A DNA stretch of 64,000 bases, taken from the NCBI RefSeq assembly GCF_901709675.1, contig NC_051095.1, forward strand, positions 16,411,956-16,475,955, given 5' to 3'. The position numbers were made by a program, and so were the translations under genes. Positions 60,751 through 64,000 of the stretch are shown one piece after another. Under the pieces are notes generated by a model. The model did not search any database and was not told where the DNA came from. It was given only the letters and a program-made list of their open reading frames with translations. This stretch comes from Syngnathus acus (taxonomy: Eukaryota > Chordata > Actinopteri > Syngnathiformes > Syngnathidae). Positions within the stretch are counted from its first letter, which is position 1. The number at the start of each line of letters is the position of its first letter.

Positions 60751-60915
60751 CCTGTACAAGGCGAACCATCTTCTCTCACGCCTCAGACTGCTTTGTTCTG
60801 CTGCGGGTGGTTAAAACAGGACTAGACATTTTTGTGCCGATATACTTATGCGTGTGGGACGTCAACCGGTGTGGAATATTTTTTATGCCATCTCTTTTGG
60901 GCAGATTTTGTCAAC

Positions 60916-63285
60916 ATGGAACATCTCGAACTCTCAAAGTGTTGTCTGATGGTTCTGCTTGCCGTCTTTTTTCTGGTGCAACTCGTCTACGGGGATCTGA
61001 GCTATTCTTTTCCTGAGGAGATGAAACGTCTGTCGGTTGTTGGAAATATCGGACAAGAACTTGGTGCTGATCCGAGGACGCTTTCTACACGAAATGCCCG
61101 TGTTAATGTTGCCGGGACACGTAAGCAGTATTTTGAGATTAGTTTGAGCACGGGAGATTTGATCACATCGGAGAGAATAGATAGAGAAAGCCTTTGCGGG
61201 AAGAAACCATCTTGCACTGTTAAAATGGATTTGGTGTTAGAAAATCCTCTTGAGCTTCATCGCATAAATCTCCACATTCAAGATGTCAATGACAACGCTC
61301 CAAAATTTAAAAATAATTTGATTGTAATGGAAATACAGGAGTCAGCTGAAAAGGGAACCCGTTTTTCAATTGAGGAGGCTCATGATGCAGATATAGGCCA
61401 AAATGCTGTTCAAAGGTACGCTCTGCAAAATAATAACAATTTTATTCTCACTGTTGACAACAATAAAGTTGAGCTTGTCTTAGAAAAAAAACTGGACCGA
61501 GAAAAGCAAAGTGAGATGAATTTGCTTCTCACAGCTTTAGATGGCGGCTCTCCTCAGAGATCAGGCACAGTAGCCATACGCGTTACTGTGCTGGATGCTA
61601 ATGATAACGCCCCAGTGTTCAGCCAGGCTGTTTATAAAGCCAGTCTGCCTGAAAATTCTGTCCCGGGTACAATAGTTATTAATGTTAGTGCAACTGATGC
61701 AGATGAAGGGGTGAATGGGAATGTGAGTTATGATTTTGGCCATGTATCTGATGAACATAATTTATTTAATATTGATCCCACCACTGGGGAAATTAAAGTA
61801 ACTGGTTTGATTGATTTCGAAGAAATTGCTTCTTTTGAAATTAAAGTGGAAGCTAAAGATGGTTTGGGATTGACTTCCTATGCCAAAGTTTTAATAGATA
61901 TTACTGACTTAAATGACAACGCCCCTTTGATCAATTTAATGTCACTGACCAATCCAGTAGCAGAGAATGTGTCACCTGGCACAGAGGTGGGCATCATTAA
62001 TGTGCAAGACAGAGACTCTGAGCAGAATGGACAGGTCCGCTGCTCCATTCAACAAAATGTCCCCTTCAAGTTAGTTCCTTCTATAAAAAACTACTATTCT
62101 CTGGTGACGACTGGGACACTCGACCGTGAACTTGTGTCAGACTACAACATTACAATCAGCGCCACCGATGAGGGCTCTCCTCCTCTGTCCTCCTCGAAAA
62201 GCGTCCACTTGTCTGTGGGAGACATCAACGACAACCCGCCCGTGTTTGAGGAACAGTCCTACAGCGCATACGTGACTGAAAATAACAAAGCTGGCTCCAC
62301 TTTATGCTCGGTCAGTGCTCAGGACCCCGACTGGAGACAGAACGGCACCGTCATTTATTCCCTCTTACCTGCTGAGGTGAACGGTGCCCCGGTGTCCTCC
62401 TACGTGTCTGTCAACGGTGACACGGGGGCGATCCACGCCATCAGGTCCTTTGATTACGAACACCTGAGGAGTTTCCAAGTCTACGTCATGGCCAGAGACA
62501 ACGGTTCTCCTCCATTGAGCAGCAACGTGAGCGTCAGCGTGTTCATTTGGGACGTGAACGACAACTTTCCTCAGATCCTGTACCCCGCCCCGGAGGGCAT
62601 CTCCTTTATGACCGAGCTGGTCCCCAAAGCTGCACATGGAGGCTCTGTTGTGTCCAAAGTGATCGCGGTGGACGCCGACTCGGGACAGAACGCCTGGCTG
62701 TCCTATCACATCCTCAAGTCCACAGATGCGGGACTTTTCACCATTGGCCTCCACAGCGGCGAGATTAGGACCCAGCGGGACATTATGGAGTCAGACAGCA
62801 TGAAGCAGAACCTGATTGTGGCCGTCAGAGATAACGGACAGCCCCCTCTCTCGGCCACCTGCTCCATGTATTTACTTATTTCGGATAACTTGGCCGAGGT
62901 GCCGGAGCTGAAGGACATTTCTTACGACGAGAAGAACTCTAAGCTGACCTCTTATCTGATCATCGCGCTGGTGTCCGTGTCCACCTTCTTCCTGACCTTC
63001 ATCATGGTGGTCCTGGCTGTGAGGTTTTGTCGCAGGAGAAAGCCCAGACTGTTGTTTGATGGAGCAGTTGCTATCCCCAGCGCGTATTTGCCTCCTAATT
63101 ACGCAGATGTGGACGCCACAGGAACTTTACGCAGCACCTACAACTATGACGCCTACTTGACAACGGGCTCGAGAACCAGTGACTTTAAGTTTGTGTCTTC
63201 TTACAATGACAACACGCTGCCTGCTGACCAGACGCTGAGGAAAAGCCCAACAGAATTTCTTGAGGCTTTTGGTGATGTTGACGAG
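60916..63285 (+). CDS. pcdhg: Protocadherin gamma-type variable exon 6
   Basis: A complete 790-residue gamma-type exon: signal peptide about 1-35 (starting [19 protein letters not shown]), six ECs, CX5C loop (SLCGKKPSC), linkers DVNDNAP, DANDNAP, DLNDNAP, DINDNPP and DVNDNFP, TM and gamma tail. EC1 has the [17 protein letters not shown] version related to gamma exon 3. The tail end ([14 protein letters not shown]) differs from the [10 protein letters not shown] of the other five, and the EC5/EC6 linker has Phe for Ser. The ATG is in strong context. The phase-0 donor is GTAGGA at 63286. More gamma exons and the constant exons are expected downstream. Confidence 0.95.
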
Positions 63286-64000
63286 GTAGGAATACTAAAT
63301 GTATCTTTTACCCACGTTCTATAAGATGGTAGGCTTAATTGCCGTTATAACAAAAACAAAAGCACACTTTTCATTGGTGAAAAGTCTGAACATGCATATG
63401 TTCCATTAATTTTTGTTCATCGCCTCAGCTCGATATTACAGGGGTCAAAACTATAATGCCATATACACTAGACAAGAAAAGACATTATATGCTATTACAA
63501 ATATTTGTTTCTTCACAGACCATAAAACATTTTTATTTGATTTCCTTCTATTAAGAATATTGTCTAAATGAACAAGCAGTATAGAAAATGGATGGATGGA
63601 TGGATGGATGGATGGATGGATGGATGGATGGATGGATGGATGGATGGATGGATGGATGGATGGATGAAATCCTATGTGTTCTATTTCCTTATGCTTTCAA
63701 AACATCACACATTGCACATAGTTGATTCTTGATCGAAGTCCTTTCAGTTCTATGAGATGTTTAACTTTGTGAGGTTATCACTTTGACAGCTGTACTCGGG
63801 GATTGAATGTTTCCTCTTGATTCACGTATCCAATATAATCCTGCATTTTCGAACGTGAAATATTTAGTTGATATTTGCGTGACTTTAACCCCCTAAACTA
63901 GCCCATGCACGAAAGCCGGCCTGCGGGCTAAATCCTCCCTTGTCTAAATTTAGACCGGCCCGAAGCATTGTGTCATAAAATAAATAATAAGTGGCCCGCT
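63286..64000. other. Intronic/spacer sequence after gamma exon 6
   Basis: No exon. It contains a TGGA microsatellite (63588-63665). The last approximately 110 bp (CCGGCCTGCGGGC, ACCGGCCCG, GTGGCCCGCT) look like the edge of another hAT-type element running out of the window. Confidence 0.6.
63588..63665. repeat. (TGGA)n microsatellite
   Basis: About 19 perfect TGGA units after GTATAGAAAATGGATGG, the wording usually found at the 3' end of the common fish repeat noted at 59751. Confidence 0.92.

Larger units (their letters stand above)
59212..60915. other. Spacer between gamma exons 5 and 6
   Basis: No coding exon. It contains a dispersed repeat fragment (about 59751-59905), a TTTG microsatellite (60335-60366), an RE1-like site (60436-60456) and a CSE (60729-60750). 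Confidence 0.7.

Noticed and set aside
1-64000. CRISPR arrays, operons, tRNA or rRNA genes
   Set aside because: None seen; the window is vertebrate nuclear DNA with spliced genes.

Overview
The window is a piece of a teleost fish clustered-protocadherin (Pcdh) locus, with everything on the + strand. It looks like a compact ray-finned fish genome for three reasons. Long intronless exons each encode a whole cadherin ectodomain, membrane segment and short tail. Two different variable-exon classes lie head to tail with no beta-type cluster between them. The spacers carry fish-type repeats (hAT relic, Gypsy-like solo LTRs, an L2 tail, TGGA arrays). I cannot name the species.

Region 1 (1-34.4 kb) is the 3' part of the Pcdh-alpha cluster. 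It has one 5'-truncated alpha variable exon (2-1609) and three complete ones (3402-5789, 6931-9315, 10330-12708). An 8-kb exonless spacer follows, then one divergent C-type variable exon that resembles PCDHAC2 (20714-23227). Three small constant exons end the cluster (25797-25861, 26947-27032, 31493-31794) with a long 3' UTR and a poly(A) signal near 34336. Every alpha variable exon ends in phase 0 at a GT donor, and the constant exons join to give a 150-residue shared tail ending in a lysine-rich block. Each alpha protein is therefore one variable exon spliced to the same three constant exons.

Region 2 (34.4-40 kb) is a spacer holding a 1.26-kb hAT relic with a perfect 8-bp target duplication, a fragment of an L2-like LINE, and simple repeats.

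Region 3 (40-64 kb) is the 5' part of a Pcdh-gamma-type cluster. Six complete variable exons (40079, 44437, 48709, 53183, 56830 and 60916 are the start codons) share a second, different cytoplasmic tail. Their constant exons are not in the window and must lie downstream.

Regulation can be read in the sequence. A conserved promoter element (the Pcdh CSE/CGCT box, a known CTCF site) sits 166-198 bp before nearly every variable-exon start codon. RE1/NRSE-like motifs (binding sites of the neuronal silencer REST), all in the same orientation, recur about 0.5-0.8 kb before many of the variable exons. Gamma exon 2 looks like a chimera made by unequal crossover. A solo LTR trapped in the duplicated spacer helps to order those events. 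I see no evidence of an unknown kind of system. The most informative material is regulatory and evolutionary structure within a known gene family.
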